Assembly: GCA_031769625.1 (NCBI GenBank)
Contig: JAUIMM010001409.1
Location: 868,001-932,000, forward strand
Origin: Taudactylus pleione
Taxonomy: Eukaryota > Chordata > Amphibia > Anura > Myobatrachidae
Direction: 5' to 3'
DNA: 64,000 nucleotides
Below are positions 25,820-38,900 of the stretch, in pieces (the first letter of the stretch is position 1; every line of letters starts with the position of its first letter). The notes beneath the pieces were generated by a model, which made no database searches, had not been told where the DNA came from, and was given only the letters and a program-made list of their open reading frames with translations. The position numbers were made by a program, and so were the translations under genes.

Positions 25820-26194
25820 GGGGGAGATGTATTAATGGCGACATCGCCGTTGCGGTACATCCCCCCCGACTTCGCGTACATACCGTGGTTCATTACCGCG
25901 GTATGTACCAAGGATTTCGCAAAGGACAGCTCTCTCGATGAGAGCTGTCCTTTGCGATGCTGCCGGACAGAGGAACTTCCGGGTTGAACACCCAGAAGTC
26001 CTTCTGCGCATGCGCAGAAGGCCGCGGGCCGCGGGGGCTCATGGGAGGGATCCGATCGGATCCCTCCCAGCCCCGAGCGTCGCGCTAAGAAGCAGCGCAT
26101 TCTGCTGCTTAATACATACAGGGAATGTGGTAAAACCCCCGAAAACTGCATTTTCGGGGGTTTTACCGCATTTTGCCGTTAATACATCTCCCCC
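25820..26194. mobile_element. 375-bp string-of-hairpins MITE inside the Tc1 terminal repeat
   Basis: Terminal inverted repeats start 'gggggagatgtattaa' (20 bp, one mismatch). Flanks are TAA on the left and TAT on the right, close to the TWA duplications of PIF/Harbinger elements. The interior is a series of hairpins: 25876-25908 (14 bp, one mismatch), 25918-25956 (17 bp, perfect), 25972-26001 (12 bp, imperfect), 26000-26021 (perfect 22-bp palindrome), 26042-26069 (perfect 28-bp palindrome), 26086-26111 (10 bp, one mismatch) and 26124-26172 (22 bp, one mismatch). There is no coding. It was inserted after the Tc1, since it splits the Tc1's right terminal repeat at 'gaggccta'. Confidence 0.85.
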
Positions 26195-26298
26195 TATGTC
26201 TGAAAATTCGGTAAATGTCCCAATATTTATGGACCTGACTGTGTATATGTATATATATATATATATATATGTATACATACATACTGTATATCTATATA

Positions 26299-26499
26299 GT
26301 ACTTGTGTACTTTACAGACTTATTACCTTATTAAGTGTCCAGCGTCATTCCCTACCATCCAATGGGCACAGAGAGGGAATATAAACATGTGGCGGGCGTA
26401 GCGCGCCACTGAGCCAGAAGCGTGGCGAGCCCGCGAGGAGACAACTTTCACCAACAGTTCTCTATAATAAGGCAATGAGTCCCTAAAGTACACAAGTAC
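26299..26499. mobile_element. 201-bp MITE with 'gtacttgtgtacttta' ends (left-arm copy)
   Basis: Inverted ends of about 38 bp (26299-26335 and 26463-26499), starting 'gtacttgtgtacttta' and set in AT microsatellite. The interior has 'cgagcc' and 'gcgcgcc'-type short repeats. The same element lies inverted in the right arm at 47676-48478, so it was present before the arms duplicated. Confidence 0.75.
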
Positions 26500-26503
26500 C
26501 ATT

Positions 26504-26576
26504 ATATATATATATACACACACACACATACACACACATATATATATATTTTTTTTTTTTGAGACCGTACAGCATT
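26504..26576. repeat. (TA)n/(CA)n/poly-T microsatellite
   Basis: Runs of TA, CA and T12, matched in inverted form at about 47598-47670 in the other arm. Confidence 0.85.
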
Positions 26577-29225
26577 GCACACACACACACACACACACTG
26601 ACACACTACATACTGACACACACACACTGACAAAGACTACACACTGACACACACACACTGACAAAGACTACACACTGACACACTACATACTGACACACAC
26701 ACACTGACACACTACATACTGACACACTATATACTGACACACACATTGACAAAGACTACACACTGACACACACACACTGACACACTACATACTGACACAC
26801 ACACACTGACAAAGACTACACACTGACACTGACACACTACATACTGACACACACACACTGACACACTACATACTGACACACACACACTGACACACACACA
26901 CTGACACACTACATACTGACACACACACACTGACAAAGACTACACACTGACACACACACACTGACACACACACACTAACACACTACATACTGACACACAC
27001 ACACTGACACACACACACTGACACACACACTGACACACTACATACTGACACACACACACTGACACACACACACTGACACACTACATACTGACACACATAC
27101 ACTGAAAAAGACTACACACTGACACACACACACTGACACACACACTGACATACACACACTGACACACTACATACTGACACACACACACTGACACACACAC
27201 ACTGACACACTACATACTGAAACACACACTGACACACACACACTGACACACACACACTGACAAAGACTACACACTGACACACACACTGACACACTACATA
27301 CTGACACACACACACACTGACACACACACACTGACAAAGACTACACACTGACACACACACACTGACACACACACTGACACACACACACTGACACACTACA
27401 CACTGACACACACTGACACACTACATACTGACACACTACATACTGACACACACACACTGACACACTACATACTGACACACACACACTGACACACACACAC
27501 TGACACACACACACACACTGACAAAGACTACACACTGACACACACACACTGACACACTACATACTGACACACACACACTGACACACACACACTGACACAC
27601 TACATACTGACACACTACATACTGACACACACACACTGACACACACACTGACAAAGACTACACACTGACACACACACTGACACACTACACACTGACACAC
27701 TACATACTGACACACACACACTGACACACACACACTGACACACTACATACTGACACACACACACTGACACACACACACTGACACACACACACTGACAAAG
27801 ACTACACACTGACACACACACACTGACACACTACACACTGACACATTACATACTGACACACACACTGACACACACACTGACACACTACATACTGACACAC
27901 ACACACTGACACACTACATACTGACACACACACACACACTGACACACACACACTGACACACACACACTGACAAAGACTACACACTGACACACACACACTG
28001 ACACACACACACTGACACACACACACTGACACACTACACACTGACACACTACATACTGACACACTACATACTGACACACACATACTGACACACACACACT
28101 GACAAAGACTACACACTGACACACACACACTGACACACACACACTGACACACTACACACTGACACACTACATACTGACAAACTACATACTGACACACACA
28201 CACTGACAAAGACTACATACTGACACACACATACTGACACACTACATACTGACACACACACACACAGACACACAGACACTGACACACACACACTGACACA
28301 CACACACTGACAAAGACTACATACTGACACACACACACTGACACACACACACACACTGACAAAGACTACACACTGACACACACACACTGACAAAGACTAC
28401 ACACTGACACACACACACTGACACCCACACACTGACAAAGACTACACACTGACACACACACACTGACAAAGACTACACACTGACACACTACATACTGACA
28501 AAGACTACACACTGACACACACACACTGACAAAGACTACACACTGACACACACACACTGACACACACACACTGACAAAGACTACACACTGACACACACAC
28601 ACTGACAAAGACTACACACTGACACACACACACTGACACACTACATACTGACACACACACACTGACACACACACACTGACACACTACATACTGACACACA
28701 CACACTGACACACTACATACTGACACACACACACTGACACACACACACTGACAAAGACTACACACTGACACACACACACTGACACACTACACACTGACAC
28801 ATTACATACTGACACACACACTGACACACACACTGACACACTACATACTGACACACACACACTGACACACTACATACTGACACACACACACACACACACA
28901 CTGACACACACACACTGACACACACACACTGACAAAGACTACACACTGACACACACACACTGACACACTACATACTGACACACACACACTGACACACACA
29001 CACTGACACACTACACACTGACACACTACATACTGACACACTACATACTGACACACACACACTGACAAAGACTACACACTGACACACACACACTGACACA
29101 CAAACACTGACACACTACACACTGACACACACACACTGACACACTACACACTGACACACACACACTGACACGCTACATACTGACACACACACTGACACAC
29201 ACACACTGACAAAGACTACACACAC
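26577..29225 (-). repeat. CA-rich modular array, left arm
   Basis: 2.65 kb made only of short modules that, read on minus, all end in CAG: TGTGTGTGTGTCAG, TATGTAGTGTGTCAG, TGTGTAGTGTGTCAG and TGTGTAGTCTTTGTCAG. It is the inverted counterpart of 29966-47597. The cysteine/valine-rich ORFs are artefacts of the repeat. Confidence 0.95.
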
Positions 29226-29520
29226 CTCTTTCACTTAAAAAGTTAATGTAGGCAAATACAGCATAATTTATTAAAGATTCCCACCTCCCCCTGCCAACAA
29301 CCCCCGTCCCCTCACCTGGCAACCACCCTGCGCTGGCAAGACACCACATACACATCCCCGCCGGCACCTCCCCCACATGTAATTCACACACCTGTGGGGC
29401 TCCGGGGGAAACGCGCCATGGATACAATCAGCGAGTCACTGGGCGGCAGCCTCTCACTGCACCATCCTCGGAAAACAGCCTGGGAGGAGCTGCGCACTGC
29501 ACAGCTGCAGCTCCCCTGTC

Positions 29521-29741
29521 AATCAGCCAGCCCAGCCCAGTTCAGTCCAGTCCAGCCCCAGCCCAGTCCAGTCCAGCCCCAGCCCAGCCCCAGCCCAGTC
29601 CAGTCCAGCCCCAGCCCAGCCCAGCCCAGTCCAGCCCCAGCCCAGCCCAGGCCAGCCCCAGCCCAGCCCAAGCCCCAGCCCAGCCCCAGCCCAGCCCCAG
29701 CCCAGCCCAGCCCAGCCCCAGCCCAGCCCCAGCCCCAGCCA
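29521..29741. repeat. (CAGCC/CAGTC)n array
   Basis: About 220 bp of irregular 5-6-bp units such as CAGCC, CAGTC and CAGCCC. The minus strand is a chain of GGGCTGGGG-type runs, so it meets the usual pattern for G-quadruplex formation. It lies at the apex of the fold-back. Confidence 0.9.
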
Positions 29742-29789
29742 GTGTACAAAGTCAGCTGCTGTTGTTCAGCTGCCCGTTAATAGAGCCAT

Positions 29790-29834
29790 GGGGGGTTTCT
29801 AGGTACTCGGAAACCCCCCCTGCGTGCGCGGGTG
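29790..29834 (-). repeat. 45-bp inverted repeat, inner copy
   Basis: Perfect reverse complement of 24110-24154. Its outward continuation on minus reads 'cagggcacccgcgcac', a plausible hAT-like CAGGG terminus ending at 29839. Confidence 0.9.
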
Positions 29835-29965
29835 CCCTGGCCGCCGCTCTATTAACGCAGGGTGGTTGCCGGGTGAGGGGACGGGGGTTGTTGGCGGGGG
29901 AAGGTGGGAATCTTTAATAAATGATGCTGTATTTGCCTACATTAACTTTTTAAGTGAAAGAGGTG

Positions 29966-32900
29966 TGTGTAGTCTTTGTCAGTGTGTGTGTGTCAGTGTG
30001 TGTGTGTCAGTGTGTGTGTCAGTATGTAGCGTGTCTGTGTGTGTGTGTCAGTGTGTAGTGTGTCAGTGTGTGTGTGTCAGTGTGTGTGTCAGTATGTAGC
30101 GTGTCAGTGTGTGTGTGTCAGTGTGTAGTGTGTCAGTGTGTGTGTGTCAGTGTGTAGTGTGTCAGTGTTTGTGTGTCAGTGTGTAGTCTTTGTCAGTGTG
30201 TGTGTGTCAGTATGTGTGTGTCAGTGTGTGTGTGTCAGTGTGTGTGTGTCAGTGTATGTGTGTCTGTGTGTGTGTGTCAGTATGTAGTGTGTCAGTGTGT
30301 GTGTGTCAGTGTGTGTGTCAGTGTGTGTGTGTCAGTGTGTGTGTGTCAGTATGTGTGTGTCAGTGTGTAGTCTTTGTCAGTGTGTGTGTGTAAGTATGTA
30401 GTCTTTGTCAGTGTGTGTGTGTCAGTATGTAGTGTGTCAGTATGTAGTGTGTCAGTGTGTAGTGTGTCAGTGTGTGTGTGTCAGAGTGTGTGTGTCAGTG
30501 TGTAGTCTTTGTCAGTGTGTGTGTGTCAGTATGTGTGTGTCAGTATGTAGTGTGTCAGTGTGTGTGTGTCAGTGTGTAGTGTGTCAGTGTGTGTGTGTCA
30601 GTGTGTGTGTGTCAGTGTATGTGTGTCTGTGTGTGTGTCAGTATGTAGTGTGTCAGTGTGTGTGTGTCAGTGTGTGTGTCAGTGTGTGTGTGTCAGTGTG
30701 TGTGTGTCAGTATGTGTGTGTCAGTGTGTAGTCTTTGTCAGTGTGTGTGTGTCAGTATGTAGTCTTTGTCAGTGTGTGTGTGTCAGTATGTAGTGTGTCA
30801 GTATGTAGTGTGTCAGTGTGTAGTGTGTCAGTGTGTGTGTGTCAGTGTGTGTGTGTCAGTGTGTAGTCTTTGTCAGTGTGTGTGTGTCAGTATGTGTGTG
30901 TCAGTATGTAGTGTGACAGTGTGTGTGTGTTAGTGTGTAGTGTGTCAGTGTGTGTGTGTCAGTGTGTGTGTGTCAGTGTGTAGTGTGTCAGTGTGTGTGT
31001 GTCAGTGTGTGTGTGTCAGTGTGTAGTCTTTGTCAGTGTGTGTGTGTCAGTGTGTAGTCTTTGTCAGTGTGTGTGTGTGTGTGTGTGTCAGTGTGTGTGT
31101 GTCAGTGTGTAGTGTGTCAGTGTGTGTGTGTCAGTGTGTGTGTGTCAGTGTGTGTGTGTCAGTGTATGTGTGTCTGTGTGTGTGTGTCAGTATGTAGTGT
31201 GTCAGTGTGTGTGCGTCAGTGTGTGTGTGTCAGTGTGTGTGTGTCAGTGTGTGTGTGTCAGTATGTAGTGTGTCAGTATATGTGTGTCAGTATGTAGTCT
31301 TTGTCAGTGTGTGTGTGTCAGTATGTAGTGTGTCAGTATGTAGTTTGTCAGTGTGTAGTGTGTCAGTGTGTGTGTGTCAGTGTGTGTGTCAGTGTGTAGT
31401 CTTTGTCAGTGTGTGTGTGTCAGTATGTGTGTGTCAGTATGTAGTGTGTCAGTGTGTAGTGTGTCAGTGTGTGTGTGTCAGTGTGTAGTCTTTGTCAGTG
31501 TGTGTGTGTCAGTGTGTCGTGTGTCAGTGTGTGTGTGTCAGTGTGTGTGTGTCAGTGTGTAGTCTTTGTCAGTGTGTGTGTGTCAGTGTGTAGTGTGTCA
31601 GTGTGTGTGTGTCAGTGTGTGTGTGTCAGTGTGTGTGTGTCAGTGTGTAGTCTTTGTCAGTGTGTGTGTGTCAGTGTGTAGTCTTTGTCAGTGTGTGTGT
31701 GTCAGTGTGTGTGTGTCAGTGTGTAGTCTTTGTCAGTGTGTGTGTGTCAGTGTGTGTGTGTCAGTGTGTAGTCTTTGTCAGTGTGTGTGTGTCAGTATGT
31801 AGTGTGTCAGTATGTAGTTTGTCAGTGTGTAGTGTGTCAGTGTGTGTGTGTCAGTGTGTGTGTGTCAGTGTGTAGTCTTTGTCAGTGTGTGTGTGTCAGT
31901 GTGTAGTGTGTCAGTGTGTGTGTGTCAGTGTGTGTGTGTCAGTGTGTGTGTGTCAGTGTGTAGTCTTTGTCAGTGTGTGTGTGTCAGTGTGTAGTCTTTG
32001 TCAGTGTGTGTGTGTCAGTGTGTGTGTGTCAGTGTGTAGTCTTTGTCAGTGTGTGTGTGTCAGTGTGTGTGTGTCAGTGTGTAGTCTTTGTCAGTGTGTG
32101 TGTGTCAGTGTGTAGTCTTTGTCAGTATGTAGTGTGTCAGTGTGTAGTCTTTGTCAGTGTGTGCGTGTCAGTGTGTAGTCTTTGTCAGTGTGTGTGTGTC
32201 AGTGTGTAGTCTTTGTCAGTGTGTGTGTGTGTCAGTGTGTAGTCTTTGTCAGTGTGTGTGTGTCAGTGTGTAGTCTTTGTCAGTGTGTGTGTGTCAGTGT
32301 ATAGACTTTGTCAGTGTGTGTGTGTCAGTGTGTAGTCTTTGTCAGTGTGTGTGTGTGTGTGTGTCAGTGTGTGTGTGTCAGTATGTAGTCTTTGTCAGTG
32401 TGTGTGTGTCAGTGTATGTGTGTCTGTGTGTGTGTGTCAGTATGTAGTGTGTCAGTGTGTGTGTCAGTGTGTAGTCTTTGTCAGTGTGTGTGTGTCAGTG
32501 TGTGTGTGTCAGTGTGTGTGTGTCAGTATGTAGTGTGTCAGTATGTGTGTGTCAGCATGTAGTCTTTGTCAGTGTGTGTGTGTCAGTATGTAGTGTGTCA
32601 GTATGTAGTGTGTCAGTGTGTGTGTGTCAGTGTATGTGTGTCTGTGTGTGTGTGTCAGTATGTAGTGTGTCAGTGTGTGTGTGTCAGTGTGTGTGTCAGT
32701 GTGTGTGTGTCAGTGTGTGTGTGTCAGTATGTGTGTGTCAGTGTGTAGTCTTTGTCAGTGTGTGTGTGTCAGTATGTAGTCTTTGTCAGTGTGTGTGTGT
32801 CAGTATGTAGTGTGTCAGTATGTAGTGTGTCAGTGTGTAGTGTGTCAGTGTGTGTGTGTCAGTGTGTGTGTGTCAGTGTGTAGTCTTTGTCAGTGTGTGT

Positions 32901-35900
32901 GTGTCAGTATGTGTGTGTCAGTATGTAGTGTGTCAGTGTGTGTGTGTCAGTGTGTAGTGTGTCAGTGTGTGTGTGTCAGTGTGTGTGTGTCAGTGTGTAG
33001 TGTGTCAGTGTGTGTGTGTCAGTGTGTGTGTGTCAGTGTGTAGTCTTTGTCAGTGTGTGTGTGTCAGTGTGTAGTGTGTCAGTGTGTGTGTGTCAGTGTG
33101 TGTGTGTCAGTGTGTAGTCTTTGTCAGTGTGTGTGTGTCAGTGTGTAGTGTGTCAGTGTGTGTGTGTCAGTGTGTGTGTGTCAGTGTGTAGTGTGTCAGT
33201 GTGTGTGTGTCAGTGTGTGTGTGTCAGTGTGTGTGTGTCAGTGTGTAGTCTTTGTCAGTGTGTGTGTGTCAGTATGTAGTCTTTGTCAGTGTGTGTGTGT
33301 CAGTATGTAGTGTGTCAGTATGTAGTGTGTCAGTGTGTAGTGTGTCAGTGTGTGTGTGTCAGTGTGTGTGTGTCAGTGTGTAGTCTTTGTCAGTGTGTGT
33401 GTGTCAGTATGTGTGTGTCAGTATGTAGTGTGACAGTGTGTGTGTGTTAGTGTGTAGTGTGTCAGTGTGTGTGTGTCAGTGTGTGTGTCAGTGTGTAGTG
33501 TGTCAGTGTGTGTGTGTCAGTGTGTGTGTGTCAGTGTGTAGTCTTTGTCAGTGTGTGTGTGTCAGTGTGTAGTCTTTGTCAGTGTGTGTGTGTGTGTGTG
33601 TGTCAGTGTGTGTGTGTCAGTGTGTAGTGTGTCAGTGTGTGTGTGTCAGTGTGTGTGTGTCAGTGTGTGTGTGTCAGTGTATGTGTGTCTGTGTGTGTGT
33701 GTCAGTATGTAGTGTGTCAGTGTGTGTGCGTCAGTGTGTGTGTGTCAGTGTGTGTGTGTCAGTGTGTGTGTGTCAGTATGTAGTGTGTCAGTATATGTGT
33801 GTCAGTATGTAGTCTTTGTCAGTGTGTGTGTGTCAGTATGTAGTGTGTCAGTATGTAGTTTGTCAGTGTGTAGTGTGTCAGTGTGTGTGTGTCAGTGTGT
33901 GTGTGTCAGTGTGTAGTCTTTGTCAGTGTGTGTGTGTCAGTATGTGTGTGTCAGTATGTAGTGTGTCAGTGTGTAGTGTGTCAGTGTGTGTGTGTCAGTG
34001 TGTAGTCTTTGTCAGTGTGTGTGTGTCAGTGTGTCGTGTGTCAGTGTGTGTGTGTCAGTGTGTGTGTGTCAGTGTGTAGTCTTTGTCAGTGTGTGTGTGT
34101 CAGTGTGTAGTGTGTCAGTGTGTGTGTGTCAGTGTGTGTGTGTCAGTGTGTGTGTGTCAGTGTGTAGTCTTTGTCAGTGTGTGTGTGTCAGTGTGTAGTC
34201 TTTGTCAGTGTGTGTGTGTCAGTGTGTAGTCTTTGTCAGTGTGTGTGTGTCAGTGTGTGTGTGTCAGTGTGTAGTCTTTGTCAGTGTGTGTGTGTCAGTA
34301 TGTAGTGTGTCAGTATGTAGTTTGTCAGTGTGTAGTGTGTCAGTGTGTGTGTGTCAGTGTGTGTGTGTCAGTGTGTAGTCTTTGTCAGTGTGTGTGTGTC
34401 AGTGTGTAGTGTGTCAGTGTGTGTGTGTCAGTGTGTGTGTGTCAGTGTGTGTGTGTCAGTGTGTAGTCTTTGTCAGTGTGTGTGTGTCAGTGTGTAGTCT
34501 TTGTCAGTGTGTGTGTGTCAGTGTGTGTGTGTCAGTGTGTAGTCTTTGTCAGTGTGTGTGTGTCAGTGTGTGTGTGTCAGTGTGTAGTCTTTGTCAGTGT
34601 GTGTGTGTCAGTGTGTAGTCTTTGTCAGTATGTAGTGTGTCAGTGTGTAGTCTTTGTCAGTGTGTGCGTGTCAGTGTGTAGTCTTTGTCAGTGTGTGTGT
34701 GTCAGTGTGTAGTCTTTGTCAGTGTGTGTGTGTGTCAGTGTGTAGTCTTTGTCAGTGTGTGTGTGTCAGTGTGTAGTCTTTGTCAGTGTGTGTGTGTCAG
34801 TGTATAGTCTTTGTCAGTGTGTGTGTGTCAGTGTGTAGTCTTTGTCAGTGTGTGTGTGTGTGTGTGTGTGTCAGTGTGTGTGTGTCAGTATGTAGTCTTT
34901 GTCAGTGTGTGTGTGTCAGTGTATGTGTGTCTGTGTGTGTGTGTCAGTATGTAGTGTGTCAGTGTGTGTGTCAGTGTGTAGTCTTTGTCAGTGTGTGTGT
35001 GTCAGTGTGTGTGTGTCAGTGTGTGTGTGTCAGTATGTAGTGTGTCAGTATGTGTGTGTCAGCATGTAGTCTTTGTCAGTGTGTGTGTGTCAGTATGTAG
35101 TGTGTCAGTATGTAGTGTGTCAGTGTGTGTGTGTCAGTGTATGTGTGTCTGTGTGTGTGTGTCAGTATGTAGTGTGTCAGTGTGTGTGTGTCAGTGTGTG
35201 TGTCAGTGTGTGTGTGTCAGTGTGTGTGTGTCAGTATGTGTGTGTCAGTGTGTAGTCTTTGTCAGTGTGTGTGTGTCAGTATGTAGTCTTTGTCAGTGTG
35301 TGTGTGTCAGTATGTAGTGTGTCAGTATGTAGTGTGTCAGTGTGTAGTGTGTCAGTGTGTGTGTGTCAGTGTGTGTGTGTCAGTGTGTAGTCTTTGTCAG
35401 TGTGTGTGTGTCAGTATGTGTGTGTCAGTATGTAGTGTGTCAGTGTGTGTGTGTCAGTGTGTAGTGTGTCAGTGTGTGTGTGTCAGTGTGTGTGTGTCAG
35501 TGTGTAGTGTGTCAGTGTGTGTGTGTCAGTGTGTGTGTGTCAGTGTGTATTCTTTGTCAGTGTGTGTGTGTCAGTGTGTAGTGTGTCAGTGTGTGTGTGT
35601 CAGTGTGTGTGTGTCAGTGTGTAGTCTTTGTCAGTGTGTGTGTGTCAGTGTGTAGTGTGTCAGTGTGTGTGTGTCAGTGTGTGTGTGTCAGTGTGTAGTG
35701 TGTCAGTGTGTGTGTGTCAGTGTGTGTGTGTCAGTGTGTAGTCTTTGTCAGTGTGTGTGTGTCAGTGTGTAGTCTTTGTCAGTGTGTGTGTGTGTGTCAG
35801 TGTGTGTGTGTCAGTGTGTAGTGTGTCAGTGTGTGTGTGTCAGTGTGTGTGTGCCAGTGTATGTGTGTCTGTGTGTGTGTGTCAGTATGTAGTGTGTCAG

Positions 35901-38900
35901 TATATGTGTGTCAGTATGTAGTCTTTGTCAGTGTGTGTGTGTCAGTGTGTAGTGTGTCAGTGTGTGTGTGTCAGTGTGTAGTCTTTGTCAGTGTGTGTGT
36001 GTCAGTATGTGTGTGTCAGTATGTAGTGTGTCAGTGTGTAGTGTGTCAGTGTGTGTGTGTCAGTGTGTAGTCTTTGTCAGTGTGTGTGTGTCAGTGTGTA
36101 GTGTGTCAGTGTGTGTGTGTCACTGTGTGTGTGTCAGTGTGTAGTCTTTGTCAGTGTGTGTGTGTCAGTGTGTAGTGTGTCAGTGTGTGTGTGTCAGTGT
36201 GTGTGTGTCAGTGTGTGTGTGTCAGTGTGTGTGTGTCAGTGTGTAGTCTTTGTCAGTGTGTGTGTGTCAGTGTGTAGTCTTTGTCAGTGTGTGTGTGTCA
36301 GTGTGTGTGTGTCAGTGTGTAGTCTTTGTCAGTGTGTGTGTGTCAGTGTGTGTGTGTCAGTGTGTAGTCTTTGTCAGTGTGTGTGTGTCAGTATGTAGTG
36401 TGTCAGTATGTAGTTTGTCAGTGTGTAGTGTGTCAGTGTGTGTGTGTCAGTGTGTGTGTGTCAGTGTGTAGTCTTTGTCAGTGTGTGTGTGTCAGTATGT
36501 GTGTGTCAGTATGTAGTGTGTCAGTGTGTAGTGTGTCAGTGTGTGTGTGTCAGTGTGTAGTCTTTGTCAGTGTGTGTGTGTCAGTGTGTAGTGTGTCAGT
36601 GTGTGTGTGTCACTGTGTGTGTGTCAGTGTGTAGTCTTTGTCAGTGTGTGTGTGTCAGTGTGTAGTGTGTCAGTGTGTGTGTGTCAGTGTGTGTGTGTCA
36701 GTGTGTGTGTGTCAGTGTGTGTGTGTCAGTGTGTAGTCTTTGTCAGTGTGTGTGTGTCAGTGTGTAGTCTTTGTCAGTGTGTGTGTGTCAGTGTGTGTGT
36801 GTCAGTGTGTAGTCTTTGTCAGTGTGTGTGTGTCAGTGTGTGTGTGTCAGTGTGTAGTCTTTGTCAGTGTGTGTGTGTCAGTATGTAGTGTGTCAGTATG
36901 TAGTTTGTCAGTGTGTAGTGTGTCAGTGTGTGTGTGTCAGTGTGTGTGTGTCAGTGTGTAGTCTTTGTCAGTGTGTGTGTGTCAGTGTGTAGTGTGTCAG
37001 TGTGTGTGTGTCAGTGTGTGTGTGTCAGTGTGTGTGTGTCAGTGTGTAGTCTTTGTCAGTGTGTGTGTGTCAGTGTGTAGTCTTTGTCAGTGTGTGTGTG
37101 TCAGTGTGTGTGTGTCAGTGTGTAGTCTTTGTCAGTGTGTGTGTGTCAGTGTGTGTGTGTCAGTGTGTAGTCTTTGTCAGTGTGTGTGTGTCAGTGTGTA
37201 GTCTTTGTCAGTGTGTGTGTGTCAGTGTGTAGTCTTTGTCAGTGTGTGTGTGTGTGTCAGTGTGTAGTCTTTGTCAGTGTGAGTGTGTCAGTGTGTAGTC
37301 TTTGTCAGTGTGTGTGTGTCAGTGTGTAGTCTTTGTCAGTGTGTGTGTGTCAGTGTGTAGTCTTTGTCAGTGTGTGTGTGTCAGTGTGTAGTCTTTGTCA
37401 GTGTGTGTGTGTGTGTGTGTCAGTGTGTGTGTGTCAGTATGTAGTCTTTGTCAGTGTGTGTGTGTCAGTGTATGTGTGTCTGTGTGTGTTTGTCAGTATG
37501 TAGTGTGTCAGTGTGTGTGTCAGTGTGTAGTCTTTGTCAGTGTGTGTGTGTCAGTGTGTGTGTGTCAGTGTGTGTGTGTCAGTATGTAGTGTGTCAGTAT
37601 GTGTGTGTCAGCATGTAGTCTTTGTCAGTGTGTGTGTGTCAGTATGTAGTGTGTCAGTATGTAGTGTGTCAGTGTGTAGTGTGTCAGTGTGTGTGTGTCA
37701 GTGTGTAGTCTTTGTCAGTGTGTGTGTGTCAGTATGTGTGTGTCAGTATGTAGTGTGTAAGTGTGTGTGTGTCAGTGTGTAGTGTGTCAGTGTGTGTGTG
37801 TCAGTGTGTGTGTGTCAGTGTGTAGTGTGTCAGTGTGTGTGTGTCAGTGTGTGTGTGTCAGTGTGTAGTCTTTGTCAGTGTGTGTGTGTCAGTGTGTAGT
37901 CTTTGTCAGTGTGTGTGTGTCAGTGTGTAGTCTTTGTCAGTGTGTAGTGTGTCAGTGTGTGTGTGTCAGTGTGTAGTCTTTGTCAGTGTGTGTGTGTCAG
38001 TATGTGTGTGTCAGTATGTAGTGTGTCAGTGTGTGTGTGTCAGTGTGTGTGTGTCAGTGTGTAGTCTTTGTCAGTGTGTGTGTGTCAGTGTGTAGTGTGT
38101 CAGTGTGTGTGTGTCAGTGTGTGTGTGTCAGTGTGTAGTCTTTGTCAGTGTGTGTGTGTCAGTGTGTAGTGTGTCAGTGTGTGTGTGTCAGTGTGTGTGT
38201 GTCAGTGTGTAGTGTCAGTGTGTGTGTGTCAGTGTGTGTGTGTCAGTGTGTAGTCTTTGTCAGTGTGTGTGTGTCAGTGTGTAGTCTTTGTCAGTGTGTG
38301 TGTGTCAGTGTGTAGTTTTTCTCAGTGTGTGTGTGTCAGTGTGTGTGTGTCAGTGTGTAGTCTTTGTCAGTGTGTGTGTGTGTGTCAGTGTGTGTGTGTC
38401 AGTGTGTAGTCTTTGTCAGTGTGTGTGTGTCAGTGTGTAGTCTTTGTCAGTATGTAGTGTGTCAGTGTGTAGTCTTTGTCAGTGTGTGTGTCAGTGTGTA
38501 GTCTTTGTCAGTGTGTGTGTGTCAGTGTGTAGTCTTTGTCAGTGTGAGTGTGTCAGTGTGTAGTCTTTGTCAGTGTGTGTGTGTCAGTGTGTAGTCTTTG
38601 TCAGTGTGTGTGTGTCAGTGTGTAGTCTTTGTCAGTGTGTGTGTGTCAGTGTGTGTGTATCAGTGTGTAGTCTTTGTCAGTGTGTGTGTATCAGTGTGTG
38701 TGTGTCAGTGTGTAGTCTTTGTCAGTATGTAGCGTGTCAGTGTGTATGTGTCAGTGTGTGTGTGTCAGTGTGTAGTCTTTGTCAGTGTGTGTGTGTCAGT
38801 GTGTAGTGTGTCAGTGTGTGTGTGTCAGTGTGTGTGTCAGTGTGTAGTCTTTGTCAGTGTGTGTGTGTCAGTGTGTAGTGTGTCAGTGTGTGTGTGTCAG

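Larger units (their letters stand above)
24217..26241 (-). mobile_element. Tc1/mariner element with long terminal repeats, decayed
   Basis: Terminal repeats CAGTCAGGTCCATAAATA at both ends, continuing for about 225 bp on each side (24217-24442 and 25643-26241). The left flank is TA; the right flank is TG, probably a mutated TA target duplication. The opposite arm of the fold-back (48500-48514) lacks the insertion, so it is a clean empty site. Without a 375-bp element nested in its right terminal repeat (25820-26194) the length is about 1.65 kb, normal for Tc1. It carries a broken transposase on minus. Confidence 0.95.
24158..29332 (+). repeat. Left arm of the fold-back
   Basis: About 3.15 kb of arm plus a 2.03-kb Tc1 insertion absent from the other arm. 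Order: 59-bp end, Tc1, AT tract, short MITE, AT/CA tract, CA-rich array, inner 110-bp segment. Inner homology stops at 29332, after 'ccaccctgcg'. Confidence 0.85.
29333..29855. other. Spacer of the fold-back
   Basis: 523 bp between the arms. It contains the CAGCC-type array (29521-29741), one 45-bp inverted repeat (29790-29834), and an outer inverted pair, 'cgttaatagagc' at about 29775 and 'gctctattaacg' at about 29846, around the latter. No gene is seen; the 128-codon ORF (29394-29780) is driven by the Pro/Ala/Gln repeat. Confidence 0.6.

Noticed and set aside
29394..29780. Pro/Ala/Gln-rich ORF as a low-complexity protein
   Set aside because: It is driven by the CAGCC array; no domain outside it.
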